Assembly: GCA_009838515.1 (NCBI GenBank)
Contig: VXRL01000080.1
Coordinates: forward strand, 89,121-153,120
Length of the DNA: 64,000 bases
Reading direction: 5' to 3'
Source: Terriglobia bacterium
GTDB taxonomy: Bacteria > Acidobacteriota > Terriglobia > Bryobacterales > UBA6623
In this document: piece by piece, positions 28,258-37,416 of the stretch
Layout of the letters: each line of letters starts with the position of its first letter
Numbering within the stretch: the stretch's first letter is position 1
The notes under the pieces: model-generated
What the model was told of the DNA's origin: nothing
Seen by the model: the letters and a program-made list of their open reading frames with translations, nothing else
The model's database searches: none
Program-made: the position numbers and the translations under genes

Positions 28258-29610
28258 ATGCGACAGGCCCTCTCTCGCCGGACGATTCTGCGCGGCGCAG
28301 GTGTCAGCTTGGCGCTGCCGTGGCTGGAGGCCTTGGCGCCTGCTGCCGCGGTGGGGCCGGGCAAGCTGGCGGAGCCGCCGCTGCGCCTTGCGTTCTTGTT
28401 CATGCCGTGCGGCGTGAATCCGGACAAGTGGTTCCCGGAGGGTTCCGGGGACGACTACGCGATCAAGGAGCATCTCGAACCACTGGCGCCCTTGAAGAGC
28501 GAGATCTTGTTGCTGGAGAATCTCTGGAACGCCAATGCGGTCGGCCGCAACGGCCACTGGGCGAAGGTTCCCGCTTGGCTGTCCGGCGGATATGTCGAGC
28601 GCTCCACGGGCAGGGACATCAACACCGGGGGCACTTCTGTAGATCAACTCATCTCCAGTCGCATCGGGACGCACACCCCGCTGCCGGCCGTTCACTTTGG
28701 CGTGGATGCCCCCCGGACTGGCGTGGACAACATCGGAGGCGGATTCGCGCGGATCGTCGGATCGTACATTTCTTGGCGAGACCCGCACACGCCGGCGGCC
28801 AAGGAAATCGTCCCCGCGCTCGCGTTTGACAGGCTCTTCCGCAACGGCGCTCCGGGGGCTGACGGGACGCCTTCGTCGCACCGGCGCGACGAGGCCAGCA
28901 TCTTGGACGTGGTGCTCGACGAGGCCGCTGCTGTGCGAAGGCGCGGTAGCGGGCGTGACCGGCACAAGCTCGACGAATACATGGAATCGGTCCGCTCGGT
29001 GGAGACTCGCATCCAGGCCTCGATGAAGCCCCAGCAGCGCTGGGTCAACGAAGGCGACCTGGGAGTGAGACGACCCGATGACGGCATCCCCGAAAGCCAC
29101 GAAGAACATGTACGGCTGATGCTGGATATCCTGCTGCTGGCTTTCTGGACTGACACCACCCGAGTCGCGACGTTCATGTATGGCGACGCCCAGACCGGCC
29201 GAAACTTCTCGTTCCTGGACGGTGTAAACAGCACCTTCCACGGAATCTCGCACCATCGCGACGAGCCCGATCGGCTCGCCGAATACGAGACGATCATCAA
29301 CTGGCACGTGCGCCAGACCGCGTACTTCCTGACCCGCATGAGGGACTTGGACGAGGGCGGCTCGTCCCTGCTGGACAATTCCATGGTGATGTTCGGATCC
29401 TCGCTGCGCGACGGCAACGCCCACGATCCATCGAACCTCCCGCTAGTCTTGGCAGGGCGGGGCAAGGGCTCGCTGCGTCCGGGGCGAAGGCTGACCGCCA
29501 AGGAAGACACGCCCTTGTGCAACCTATACCTAGCTTTGACGCACCGAATGGGTCTGCACGATATCGGTTCGTTCGGGGACAGCACGGAACCGCTGGCCGG
29601 GCTGGCGTAA
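28258..29610 (+). CDS. DUF1552 (HxxSHH) family protein, Tat-exported
   Basis: This 450-residue protein starts with a twin-arginine signal (LSRRTILRGAGVSLALPWLEALAP). It contains the family's signature HGISHH (STFHGISHHRDEPDRL, near residue 325) and the MVMFGSSLRDGNAHDPSNLPLVLAGRGKG block near the end. DUF1552 proteins are distant relatives of DUF1501 and the sulfatase fold. They are almost always encoded next to a DUF1592-type cytochrome protein, as here with a 4-nt gap. The function is unknown but clearly extracytoplasmic. Confidence 0.88.
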   Translation: MRQALSRRTILRGAGVSLALPWLEALAPAAAVGPGKLAEPPLRLAFLFMPCGVNPDKWFPEGSGDDYAIKEHLEPLAPLKSEILLLENLWNANAVGRNGHWAKVPAWLSGGYVERSTGRDINTGGTSVDQLISSRIGTHTPLPAVHFGVDAPRTGVDNIGGGFARIVGSYISWRDPHTPAAKEIVPALAFDRLFRNGAPGADGTPSSHRRDEASILDVVLDEAAAVRRRGSGRDRHKLDEYMESVRSVETRIQASMKPQQRWVNEGDLGVRRPDDGIPESHEEHVRLMLDILLLAFWTDTTRVATFMYGDAQTGRNFSFLDGVNSTFHGISHHRDEPDRLAEYETIINWHVRQTAYFLTRMRDLDEGGSSLLDNSMVMFGSSLRDGNAHDPSNLPLVLAGRGKGSLRPGRRLTAKEDTPLCNLYLALTHRMGLHDIGSFGDSTEPLAGLA

Positions 29611-29764
29611 CGGGCTTGCCGGCACCGGCTTCCGAGCTCAGGCCTCACCTGCGTCTCGTCTGAAGTGTCTAGGCTGGCAGGCTTGGGAATGCGATCGCAC
29701 TGTGCGTAGGCACCGCTCGTGGTTTGGGGCCGTCGCCACGGCCGCTGGCTAGAATACGAAGCTA

Positions 29765-31207
29765 ATGCCTGACTCCCGGCCGAACATCATTTTCATCATC
29801 ACCGACCAACAACGCTTCGACACGATTCGCGAACTGGGCCATGGCCACATGGACACGCCCAACCTCGACCGGCTCGTGCGCGAAGGGGTGACGTTCACCA
29901 ATTGCTACATACCTGCGGCATCTTGCGCGCCGTGCCGCGCGAGCCTCTTCACCGGCCAATACCCGCATTCTCACGGCGTCTTGCGCAATGGCGATCGCTG
30001 GAGACATTGTTGGGTCGAGAACCTGAAGCGTTCCGGTTACAACACGATCAACATCGGCAAGATGCACACCTTCCCATACAACGAACTGTTCGGGTTCCGG
30101 CAGCGCTACACGGTGGAGAACAAAGACAGGCACTTGGAAGGCCGTTACTTCTTTGACGAGTGGGACAAGGCCTTGAAGGCTCGCGGACTCAAAAAGCCCG
30201 GGCGTCTGTCCTACCGCAGCATGCCCGACTACCGCGAGCGGCTCGGAGCCTTCGAGTGGCCCATCGACGAAGACATGCATCCGGACACCTTCGTGGGCGA
30301 GACGGCCACTTGGTGGCTTGAGAACTACCCCAGGGCAGAGCCGTTGTTCTTGGAAATCGGGTTTCCCGGGCCACACCCGCCGTACGATCCGCCGACGCGC
30401 TATTCCGACTCGTACATGGACAGGGATCTGCCGCTGCTGGAGGTCACGCAAGAGGAACTGGACAGCCAGCCCGAGGCGTATCGCGGCATGATCCAGCACA
30501 ACTGCGAGGTGGATCACGACTCGGTCGTGCATCAGTGGCATCCATCGCATGAGGCGCGGCACCGCCAACGCGCCTACTATTGCGGGAACGTGACCCTGAT
30601 CGACGAACAGATCGGCAGGATCATGGCGACGCTCGAGACCACCGGATACCTCGACAACTCGATCGTGATCTTCACATCGGATCACGGGGACTGCCTGACT
30701 GACCACGGGCACAGCCAGAAATGGACGATGTATGACACCGTTACGAGAATGCCCCTGATCGTGTGGTCGCCGAAACGCTTTGGCGGAGGTCGCAGGCTGG
30801 ACGGGCTATGCTCGCTGCTAGATCTGGGGCCCACGATTCTCGAGATGGCAGGGCTGGAGCCGCCGCGCAAGATGGAGGCCGAGTCACTGCTAGGTGCGCT
30901 GCGGGGCGAGCCTTGGGAAGGCCGGGATCAGGTTTTCTGCGAGTCGGCTCGGGACGTGAACTTCACGACCAACGATTTTCAGACCATGATCCGAACGCGC
31001 GACTGGAAGCTTGTCCACTTTTTGGATGCCGAAGACGGCCAGTTGTTCGACCTGGCCAATGATCCCGATGAAGTCCGCAATCTGTGGAACGATCATGACA
31101 GCCAAGCCAAGAAGCGCGAGCTGCTCGATGCGCTGCTGACATGGCGCATTCGCAGCCAGTATGACCATGCGGGCTGGGAGGGCGAGTTTCTGGATGCCAC
31201 CCGCTGA
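29765..31207 (+). CDS. Type I sulfatase
   Basis: This is a 480-residue arylsulfatase-type hydrolase that removes sulfate esters, possibly from sulfated polysaccharides. The formylglycine motif C-x-P-x-R is present as SCAPCRASLFTG near residue 60; the first Cys would be converted by an anaerobic-type or FGE maturase, and none is encoded in the window. Metal-binding blocks are the N-terminal NIIFIITDQQRFD and IVIFTSDHGDCLTDHGHSQK. No signal peptide is visible (it starts MPDSRPNIIFI), so it is predicted cytoplasmic unless exported otherwise. It stands alone, 154 nt after the DUF1552 gene. The substrate cannot be read from sequence. Confidence 0.9.
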   Translation: MPDSRPNIIFIITDQQRFDTIRELGHGHMDTPNLDRLVREGVTFTNCYIPAASCAPCRASLFTGQYPHSHGVLRNGDRWRHCWVENLKRSGYNTINIGKMHTFPYNELFGFRQRYTVENKDRHLEGRYFFDEWDKALKARGLKKPGRLSYRSMPDYRERLGAFEWPIDEDMHPDTFVGETATWWLENYPRAEPLFLEIGFPGPHPPYDPPTRYSDSYMDRDLPLLEVTQEELDSQPEAYRGMIQHNCEVDHDSVVHQWHPSHEARHRQRAYYCGNVTLIDEQIGRIMATLETTGYLDNSIVIFTSDHGDCLTDHGHSQKWTMYDTVTRMPLIVWSPKRFGGGRRLDGLCSLLDLGPTILEMAGLEPPRKMEAESLLGALRGEPWEGRDQVFCESARDVNFTTNDFQTMIRTRDWKLVHFLDAEDGQLFDLANDPDEVRNLWNDHDSQAKKRELLDALLTWRIRSQYDHAGWEGEFLDATR

Positions 31208-31249
31208 AGACACGACGCGCACCAGCTCCTTCAAGAAACAACTGGAACA

Positions 31250-31636
31250 ATGCCAGAGATCGAACCTTGGGCCGTCGTCGGTGTCGTGGGGGGCTTCTAC
31301 TTGCTCTTGACCTTGAGGGACTTGAGGAACTTTCTCGTCCAGACGCTAGCATCCGAAGACCCTGAATTCTGTGAACGGTTTTTGCAGAAGTTCTACGGTC
31401 GCACCAGAAGGTACGTGGCCAAGACCAAGGCACGGCTCTACCGAGACGCGCCTCGATTTGAGGGAATGTCACACCCGCTTCCGGGCGGATGGTGGCTGGC
31501 CACACACTGCGCCAATAGCCAGAAGGTTAGGTGGATTAAGGACGCGTGCGAGGTCGCTGGCCTAGAATTCGGGACGGAGTTGGTAGCACACATTCCAAGT
31601 CGGACTGCCAACAAGCAGGAGCAGCCTGCAAGCTAG
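31250..31636 (+). CDS. Small membrane-anchored protein of unknown function
   Basis: This 128-residue protein has an N-terminal membrane helix (PWAVVGVVGGFYLLLTL) followed by a charged, soluble domain (CERFLQKFYGRTRRYVAKTKARLYRDAP; SHPLPGGWWLATHCANSQKVRWIKDACEVAGLEFG). I do not recognise a domain. Its start and membrane anchor resemble those of the SNase-like protein 850 bp downstream: both begin at aacaATGCCAG, both read MPxxE, and both have LxLxLxDL after the helix. It may be co-transcribed with the sulfatase (42 nt gap). Confidence 0.55.
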   Translation: MPEIEPWAVVGVVGGFYLLLTLRDLRNFLVQTLASEDPEFCERFLQKFYGRTRRYVAKTKARLYRDAPRFEGMSHPLPGGWWLATHCANSQKVRWIKDACEVAGLEFGTELVAHIPSRTANKQEQPAS

Positions 31637-32101
31637 ACCAGTAATCATCCACGACTATTCCAATTGCGCGGCGGACGATTTCATGACGGTCGGTCTCGAC
31701 CCCGACGATGGAGGGAGTGGTGTTCAAATTCCTTCCGAATCTGAGATAGAGAACTGACGTGCGGGAACAGCGCAAGGATACGATATACTAGGCCGCATAA
31801 GGAGTCGGAAGAACCTCACCGTCTTGGGACCATCGCGGAAGAGCCTCGACATAACCACAGGCACGGTGCCCGGCCCTCTGCCCGACCCGCAGCGGTCGAC
31901 AGATCCACAGAAGTAGCCGAAGGCACCTAGCCTAGCTCATATTCCAAGCAGGAAACGAAACGGTGAGTCGAGTGAACGCCGCGGGGATGACTCGTGGGCG
32001 AAGAGCGATATCAGTCTGCGGCGGGGCCGCCGACTGGAAAGAAGGCCGTAGCCCCTCATCCCCCCGCCACAAGGCAGGCACCGCATCATACGATTGAAAC
32101 A
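31637..32101 (+). other. Intergenic region, 465 bp, no supported gene
   Basis: No ORF with recognisable coding character is present. A TATACT occurs near 31785 without a matching -35. The segment looks more A/T-rich than neighbouring genes. It separates two genes that share a similar 5' end, so it may be a duplication or rearrangement scar. Confidence 0.35.
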
Positions 32102-32680
32102 ATGCCAGTAACCGAACTTTTGATGCTCCTTGCCGTCATGGTGAGCCTCTGTCTCTACCTGTTCTTGAAGGACTTGATGTCCCTTCGTCCCCTCCGTCTC
32201 CGAGGCTCTTCCGTCGCTGCCCGCTTGGCCAGTCTTGCGTTCTGGTGGGCCGGTCGTCCACGAACCATTTCCGGCAGAGCAAGTGTCGGTGACGGCGATG
32301 GCATACTTGTGTCCGGACAGAGAGTCCGGTTTGTCGGCCTCGATGTGCCCAGGTGGGGCCAAGTTGCCAGGGGCCGCGACGGATATTGGTTCAACCACGG
32401 AAGGCATGTCAAGAAGGCGTTGGAACGGTTGATCGAAGGGAAGTCCGTCCACGTTAAGGTTGAGGACTACGACGCCTACGGGCGCGCAGTCGGCATAGTG
32501 ACCTGCAACGGTGAAGATGTCGGGGAATGGCTAGTCCGGGAGGGGCACGCGACCGTTGCGTCCGGTGCCAGATACAAGCACGTCGAACAGGAAGCCCGGG
32601 GAACTCGACGTGGGATGTGGGACCACGGGGTGGGCCTTGACCCCCGCGCGTGGCAACACAGCACTTCAGCGCGGAATTGA
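32102..32680 (+). CDS. Membrane-anchored SNase-like (thermonuclease family) protein
   Basis: The protein has 192 residues from ATG 32102; the track start (31994) adds a non-conserved Pro/Ala tail. An N-terminal helix (TELLMLLAVMVSLCLYLFL) is followed by a staphylococcal nuclease-like OB fold: ASVGDGDGILVSGQRVRFVGLDVP, KSVHVKVEDYDAYGRAVGIVTCNGEDVGEWLVREGHATVA, and EARGTRRGMWDHG. The metal-binding DGD is present, as is the catalytic-region R of VRFVGLD. The second Arg region appears as YGRAVGIV. It is probably a membrane-tethered nuclease. The anchor replaces the usual cleaved signal and resembles that of the small protein upstream. Confidence 0.75.
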   Translation: MPVTELLMLLAVMVSLCLYLFLKDLMSLRPLRLRGSSVAARLASLAFWWAGRPRTISGRASVGDGDGILVSGQRVRFVGLDVPRWGQVARGRDGYWFNHGRHVKKALERLIEGKSVHVKVEDYDAYGRAVGIVTCNGEDVGEWLVREGHATVASGARYKHVEQEARGTRRGMWDHGVGLDPRAWQHSTSARN

Positions 32681-32920
32681 TTCCGCAGCACCTGCGAGCG
32701 ACCGGTCGAGCGGTCGCTCGCGCGGCGACAGAAACCGTCCGCCCACAGCTCGGGGAGCTAGGTCCTACGGTTCGAAAGCACAACGTCGGCTGCCACGGCT
32801 CAGCTCTCGGTCTAGCGGCACTACGTGGGCCGTTCAAGGATCTGGACCCACGGGATACTTGCAACAGAACGGCTTGTGCGTGTTTGAGTGGCCGAGGACC
32901 TGCGAGATACACTTGAGTTC

Positions 32921-33733
32921 ATGAGCAGTGGCCTAACGCTTGGCATTGTCGGGGTAGGAAATCTTGGCGGCGCACTGGCTGAGGGCGCCCTCGAGGCCGG
33001 TGCAGTGGCACGGATCGCTGCATTCGATGTTGCCGAGGAAAGGCTCGGGGAACTCGCCGGTCGCATCGGCCGTTCGTTCGCTCCGGCGAGTATTACCGAG
33101 GTCGCCGGTCAGGCTGACGTGCTGGTGTTCGCTGTCAAGCCACACATCCTTCCGAGAGCGCTTGCAGAGGCTCGGCCCGCGCTGTCGCGGGCCTGTCCGG
33201 TTGTGTCTGTGGCTGCTGGCGTCCAGATCGGCCGCATAGAGGCGGGGCTCCCCGACGAGTGGCCGGTCGTGCGGGCCATGCCCAACCTCGCCATGCTGGT
33301 GGGCGAAAGCGCGACGGCGATCTGCGCAAACCAATTCGCCACCTCAGAGCAGGTGTCGCAAGTCGAATCGATCTTCCGTTCCGTAGGGAGGGTCGTGCGC
33401 GTGGAAGAGCGCCAGATGCACGCTGTCACGGGCTTAACAGGTAGCGGTCCGGCCTACGTGAGCTTGATTGTGGAGGGTCTGGTAGCTGGTGCGATCAAGA
33501 AGGGACTCCAGCCCGCGCTAGCTCAGGAGCTTGCGTGCCAGCTGCTGTTCGGCTCGGCCAAGTTGCTGCTTGAGAAGGGGCTGCATCCGGCAGTGCTGAA
33601 GGATCAGGTCTCGACTCCGGGAGGAACGACCATCGCTGGGCTGCAGGAATTGGAGTCACACGCCGTGCGCGGCGCCTTGCTGGCCGCGGTAGAGGCTGCC
33701 AGCGAACGCTCGGAAGAGCTTGCCCAGGACTGA
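32921..33733 (+). CDS. proC: Pyrroline-5-carboxylate reductase
   Basis: This enzyme catalyses the last step of proline synthesis, NAD(P)H-dependent reduction of pyrroline-5-carboxylate. The Rossmann motif GIVGVGNLGGALAEGAL opens the protein, FAVKPHILPRAL and VVRAMPNLAMLVG follow, and the C-terminal signature is AVTGLTGSGPAYVSLIVEGLVAGAIKKGL with DQVSTPGGTTIAGLQELE. The track begins at GTG 32888; ATG 32921 gives 270 residues, the family norm, and starts right before the Rossmann fold. It appears monocistronic and converges on the next gene (8 nt between stops). Confidence 0.94.
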   Translation: MSSGLTLGIVGVGNLGGALAEGALEAGAVARIAAFDVAEERLGELAGRIGRSFAPASITEVAGQADVLVFAVKPHILPRALAEARPALSRACPVVSVAAGVQIGRIEAGLPDEWPVVRAMPNLAMLVGESATAICANQFATSEQVSQVESIFRSVGRVVRVEERQMHAVTGLTGSGPAYVSLIVEGLVAGAIKKGLQPALAQELACQLLFGSAKLLLEKGLHPAVLKDQVSTPGGTTIAGLQELESHAVRGALLAAVEAASERSEELAQD

Positions 33734-33740
33734 CGAGGCG

Positions 33741-35702
33741 TCACAGCAGGATCCGGCCCTTCAAGCCGAAAGGCTTGGCTATTCCGAAGAAGTCGAGGAT
33801 GGTCGTCGGCAGATCCATGATGTTCGGATGTTCGAAGTTGACCGCATGGCTGCTGAACAGGCATCCAGGCACTAGATCCCTCGCCATGGAATGATCTCCC
33901 CCCCACGCCCACGGATTGAGGTTCAGGATCTCGCTGCCGCTCTCGCCCATCACCGACTCGGAAGATGACCGGTACCCGGGAGTGTACCCGACCAGAAGCT
34001 CCGGCATCTCGCGGGAGAATTCGCCGCCGTAGACTTCTCCTTTGCGATATGCGCGGTGTACCGGGCGCTCGCCAGTGTCCGGGTCGCGGATCGCTTCGAG
34101 CTCCCCCGCGATGCGCTCTGCCAGCCGACCGGCCTCGTCATCGCCCAAGACGCCTTGGCCCTCTCTGCCCAAGCGATTGATATACAGGCCGTTGAACCCT
34201 ATGCCATAGGCTGCCGTGGCTGTCCAGTCGATATCGAGAACGCTCGCCTTGTCCTTGCTCGCGGCTTCGTCCTTGATCGCCAGGTAGCCCTGCTGACGCA
34301 GCCAGGAATTGAGGTGGAACTGGCGGCCGAACGGCGCGAAACCGTGGTCAGAGCACACCAGTAGCAGCGTGTCATCGTCCGCTGCGGGCAGGACGCGGCC
34401 GAGGAGCTTGTCCATTTCTTCGTAAAGGTGGTGGATATACCCCGAGTAGCGGACATCGCTGGCGGCATGCATCGGATGGGTATCGTCCATGTTGCGCCAC
34501 AACATGTGCGTGTCTTGGTCGGTGCTCGAGACGTAGAAAAAGAACAGGCCCTCGCGAAAGCGCTCCCACTCGTGCTCGAAAAGGCGTATGCGGTCCTTGA
34601 GGATCAGCTCGGCCTGCTTGACATAGCCCTCGTCGTCCAGGATGCGGTAGTCGAGGGCCTTGGTGTCCGACGGCAGCCCCTTGGTCCAGAACGGACCGAT
34701 CGCGCTGGCGATCTCGCCGCCGACCTCCTGTGGATGGGAGACAGGCATTGCTTGCGCTGCCGGGTCGATGTTGATGGGAGTGACGTAAAGCTGCAACTGG
34801 GGGTGCGCCTGCTTGAGGTAGAAGCGGCAGATGCCCGCGACACCCACCAGGCCCGAAGCCATTCCGAACCGCACTCTCGTCCAGTCGCTGTACTCGCCTT
34901 CTTGGAGCAGGTGCTGCTGGCCTTGGATAGCAACCAAAACGGCGCTGTTGACCGGATCGACATCAATGGTGAACGGGATCGAGGTGGCGGGCTTGTCCTT
35001 GTGAAGGGAGTCCTCCGGCCCGGCGAGTTCTGTCGTGACGCGGCCCTCGCTGAGCGTGACATGGTGCACGATCCCACCGGTCAAGCTGGGATACAGCTCC
35101 TGCCTGTCAGTCGTGAAGTAGTTGAATCGACCGAACGAGTCTGCCAAGTCTGGCGTTCCCATGCCGCTCAGGGCCCGGGTCGCGGTGTCGTCGACCGGAA
35201 AATTCGTCGGGATCTTGATCACCGTGGAGGGAATCCCGGCATCGGTGAGGTAGGTCCAGAATGGCACCCCGACGCGCTTGTTGACGATGCCCGGGCCGCC
35301 CATGGCGAGTTCGTAGTCGCCCAGGCTGAACGTGCGAGCGGGCGGGCTCGACTCCCAGATCGAGAAGTACGGTTCGTAGGTCAACGGATCGCGCATGATG
35401 AAGTCCGCGATCGTGTGGCTGCCCGGGTCCGTTCCGGTGATGAAGGTGCTCCAAGCGACAGGGCTAAGCGCCGGCATGGTCGTGCCGAGCTCGCGGAACG
35501 AGCCCATCGCTGCCAGCTTGCTAAAGTTCGGAGCCCGCCCTTCGTCCATCAGGGCTTGGATGATCTTGGGGTCAAGACCGTCTAGGCCGAGCACGACCAC
35601 CCGGCGGCCGTTTCCTGGGAGCTGGGGATTCCGACGGCAGCCCAGCCCCGCACTGGAAGCTCCGGCAAGCAGGGAAGTTGCGAACGCCCGTCGCGTGATC
35701 AT
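33741..35702 (-). CDS. Alkaline phosphatase superfamily / type I phosphodiesterase-like protein, Tat-exported
   Basis: The protein has about 653 residues from ATG 35702, with a twin-arginine-like signal (MITRRAFATSLLAGASSAGLG). The phosphodiesterase/nucleotide pyrophosphatase fold is evident: VVVLGLDGLDPKIIQAL (metal Asp), PALSPVAWSTFITGTDPGSH (nucleophile region), LLLVCSDHGFAPFGRQFHLNSWL (metal Asp/His), and GGDHSMARDLVPG near the end. It is probably a periplasmic phosphohydrolase or phosphodiesterase, but the substrate cannot be predicted. It lies 48 nt after uxaC on the same strand, so co-transcription is possible. Confidence 0.85.
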   Translation of the reverse strand: MITRRAFATSLLAGASSAGLGCRRNPQLPGNGRRVVVLGLDGLDPKIIQALMDEGRAPNFSKLAAMGSFRELGTTMPALSPVAWSTFITGTDPGSHTIADFIMRDPLTYEPYFSIWESSPPARTFSLGDYELAMGGPGIVNKRVGVPFWTYLTDAGIPSTVIKIPTNFPVDDTATRALSGMGTPDLADSFGRFNYFTTDRQELYPSLTGGIVHHVTLSEGRVTTELAGPEDSLHKDKPATSIPFTIDVDPVNSAVLVAIQGQQHLLQEGEYSDWTRVRFGMASGLVGVAGICRFYLKQAHPQLQLYVTPINIDPAAQAMPVSHPQEVGGEIASAIGPFWTKGLPSDTKALDYRILDDEGYVKQAELILKDRIRLFEHEWERFREGLFFFYVSSTDQDTHMLWRNMDDTHPMHAASDVRYSGYIHHLYEEMDKLLGRVLPAADDDTLLLVCSDHGFAPFGRQFHLNSWLRQQGYLAIKDEAASKDKASVLDIDWTATAAYGIGFNGLYINRLGREGQGVLGDDEAGRLAERIAGELEAIRDPDTGERPVHRAYRKGEVYGGEFSREMPELLVGYTPGYRSSSESVMGESGSEILNLNPWAWGGDHSMARDLVPGCLFSSHAVNFEHPNIMDLPTTILDFFGIAKPFGLKGRILL

Positions 35703-35750
35703 GATCTGCCGGATCGCGACCAAGCCGCAGCCATCGCTGTCCTACGACCC

Positions 35751-37157
35751 CTAGACACCAGCGAGCGCGAGGTAGTCACGAACGTTGCTAAAGCACAACC
35801 GCCGAACCAGATCGCCCACGAGCGCTTCGTCATTGGGAATCTCACCCTTGGCCATGTCGTTGCCGAGCAGGTTGCACAGCACGCGGCGGAAGTACTCGTG
35901 GCGCGGATAGGACATGAATGAGCGCGAATCCGTCAGCATGCCCACGAAGCGGGACAGCAGGCCGACGTTGGACAGGCAGTTCAACTGCCACTCCATCGCC
36001 TCCTTCTGGTCGAGGTACCACCAGCCCGAGCCGAATTGCATCTTGCCGGGGATCTTGCCGTCCTGGAAGTTGCCCAGCATGGTCGCGAAGGTGTAGTTGT
36101 CGTTCGGGTTGTTGTTGTACAAGATGAGGCGCGGCAGCGCGTCTTCGTGGTCGAGGCGATCCAGGTACCGACCTAGGGCGTCGACCTGGGGCCAGTCTCC
36201 GACCGAATCGAAGCCCGTGTCCGCGCCGGCGGCGCGGAACCCCCGCGTGTTGTTGTTGCGGCGCGCGCCGAGATGCATCTGCTTGGTCCAGCCCCTGGCC
36301 GAATCGAGCTGGCCGAAGTACAGCATCATGAACGCGGCAAACTGGCCGTGCTCGGCTCCCGAGGCGGCAAGCCCGCTCCGCGCCGAGTCGAAGATCGTGC
36401 TGGCAGTAGACTCGGCGGGAAAATTGCAGAAGGCCTGATCCAGGCCGTGGTCTGAGAGGCGGCAGCCCATCTGGTCAAAGAAGTCGTGCCGCTGTTCCAG
36501 CGCGGACAGGAAGTCTTGGAAGGAGCTGATCTTGAGGTTGGCAGCTTGCTCGAGCTTCGCTACCCAAGCGTTAAACGTGTCCGGCTGGTTCACCGTCAAC
36601 GCCCTGTCCGGACGGAAGGCTGGATAGACCTTGGTTTCGAGGTCCGATTCGGCGATCGCTTGGTGGTGAGACAGATCATCTGTCGGATCGTCCGTGGTGC
36701 ACAGAGCCCGGACATCGAACCTGCGAAGAATACCGAACACTCTGAATTCTTCGGTCGCCAGCTTGTCGTTGCAGAGCTGCCAGACTTCTTCAGCATTCGA
36801 TTCGTCGAGCAGGCCGTCGAAGCCGAAATAGCGCTTCAGCTCAAGATGGCTCCAATGGTAAAGAGGGTTGCGCAAGGTATGCGGCATGGTCTTGGCCCAC
36901 GCTAGGAACTTGTCGTGCGGGTCAGCTTCGCCGGTGCAATAGGCTTCGCCCACACCATTGGCGCGCATGGCGCGCCATTTGTAGTGGTCGCCCTCGAGCC
37001 AGATCTCGAATAGGTTCTGGAACTGCCGGTTGGAAGCCACGTCCTGGGGCGGCAGGTGGCAGTGGTAATCGAGGATGGGCTCGTCCTTGGCATAGCCGTG
37101 GTAGAGCCGCTTGGCGTGCTCGGTCTGGAGTAAGAAGTCTTCGTGGATAAAGGACAT
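35751..37157 (-). CDS. uxaC: Uronate (glucuronate) isomerase
   Basis: This enzyme isomerises D-glucuronate to D-fructuronate and D-galacturonate to D-tagaturonate, the first step of hexuronate catabolism. The protein shows the amidohydrolase-like DYHCHLPPQDVASN near residue 30 and the family blocks HWSHLELKRYFG, LCTTDDPTDDLSHH, HLGARRNNN and RLILYNNNPNDNYTFATMLGNFQDG. ATG 37157 is chosen over the TTG 37175 of the track and yields 468 residues, the normal length. It pairs functionally with the tagaturonate epimerase at 53577-54827, on the far side of the defence island. Confidence 0.93.
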   Translation of the reverse strand: MSFIHEDFLLQTEHAKRLYHGYAKDEPILDYHCHLPPQDVASNRQFQNLFEIWLEGDHYKWRAMRANGVGEAYCTGEADPHDKFLAWAKTMPHTLRNPLYHWSHLELKRYFGFDGLLDESNAEEVWQLCNDKLATEEFRVFGILRRFDVRALCTTDDPTDDLSHHQAIAESDLETKVYPAFRPDRALTVNQPDTFNAWVAKLEQAANLKISSFQDFLSALEQRHDFFDQMGCRLSDHGLDQAFCNFPAESTASTIFDSARSGLAASGAEHGQFAAFMMLYFGQLDSARGWTKQMHLGARRNNNTRGFRAAGADTGFDSVGDWPQVDALGRYLDRLDHEDALPRLILYNNNPNDNYTFATMLGNFQDGKIPGKMQFGSGWWYLDQKEAMEWQLNCLSNVGLLSRFVGMLTDSRSFMSYPRHEYFRRVLCNLLGNDMAKGEIPNDEALVGDLVRRLCFSNVRDYLALAGV

Positions 37158-37369
37158 CCGGCTGCTCCGGCGCAATTCCCATCATACGCACAAGGCGGCC
37201 AAGCGGGGAGGCGAGAGCAATCCGTGGCGTTCCCCTCCGACACGGTACCGCGACATCCACTTCGGGCTTGCGTGGATGGATGGCAATTCTGGAGACGAAG
37301 CGCCATTAGGCGATGTTCGCCATCTTGACAGGCGCGATTTCGTGGGGGTTCCCCATCCTTCTAAGGGTC

Positions 37370-37397
37370 TGTCAGTTTTGCGATCATATTTCTGACA
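37370..37397 (+). promoter_or_regulatory. Inverted repeat upstream of AbiE-type pair, candidate operator
   Basis: TGTCAG (37370-37375) and CTGACA (37392-37397) form a perfect inverted repeat with a 16-nt AT-rich spacer (ttttgcgatcatattt). The repeat sits 20 nt upstream of the antitoxin ATG. AbiEi antitoxins are known to autoregulate by binding inverted repeats in their own promoter, so an operator role is plausible. A short ribosome site (AGGAG, 37403-37407) follows. No clean -35/-10 pair was identified. Confidence 0.45.
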
Positions 37398-37416
37398 TCA
37401 GTAGGAGCAGATCATC

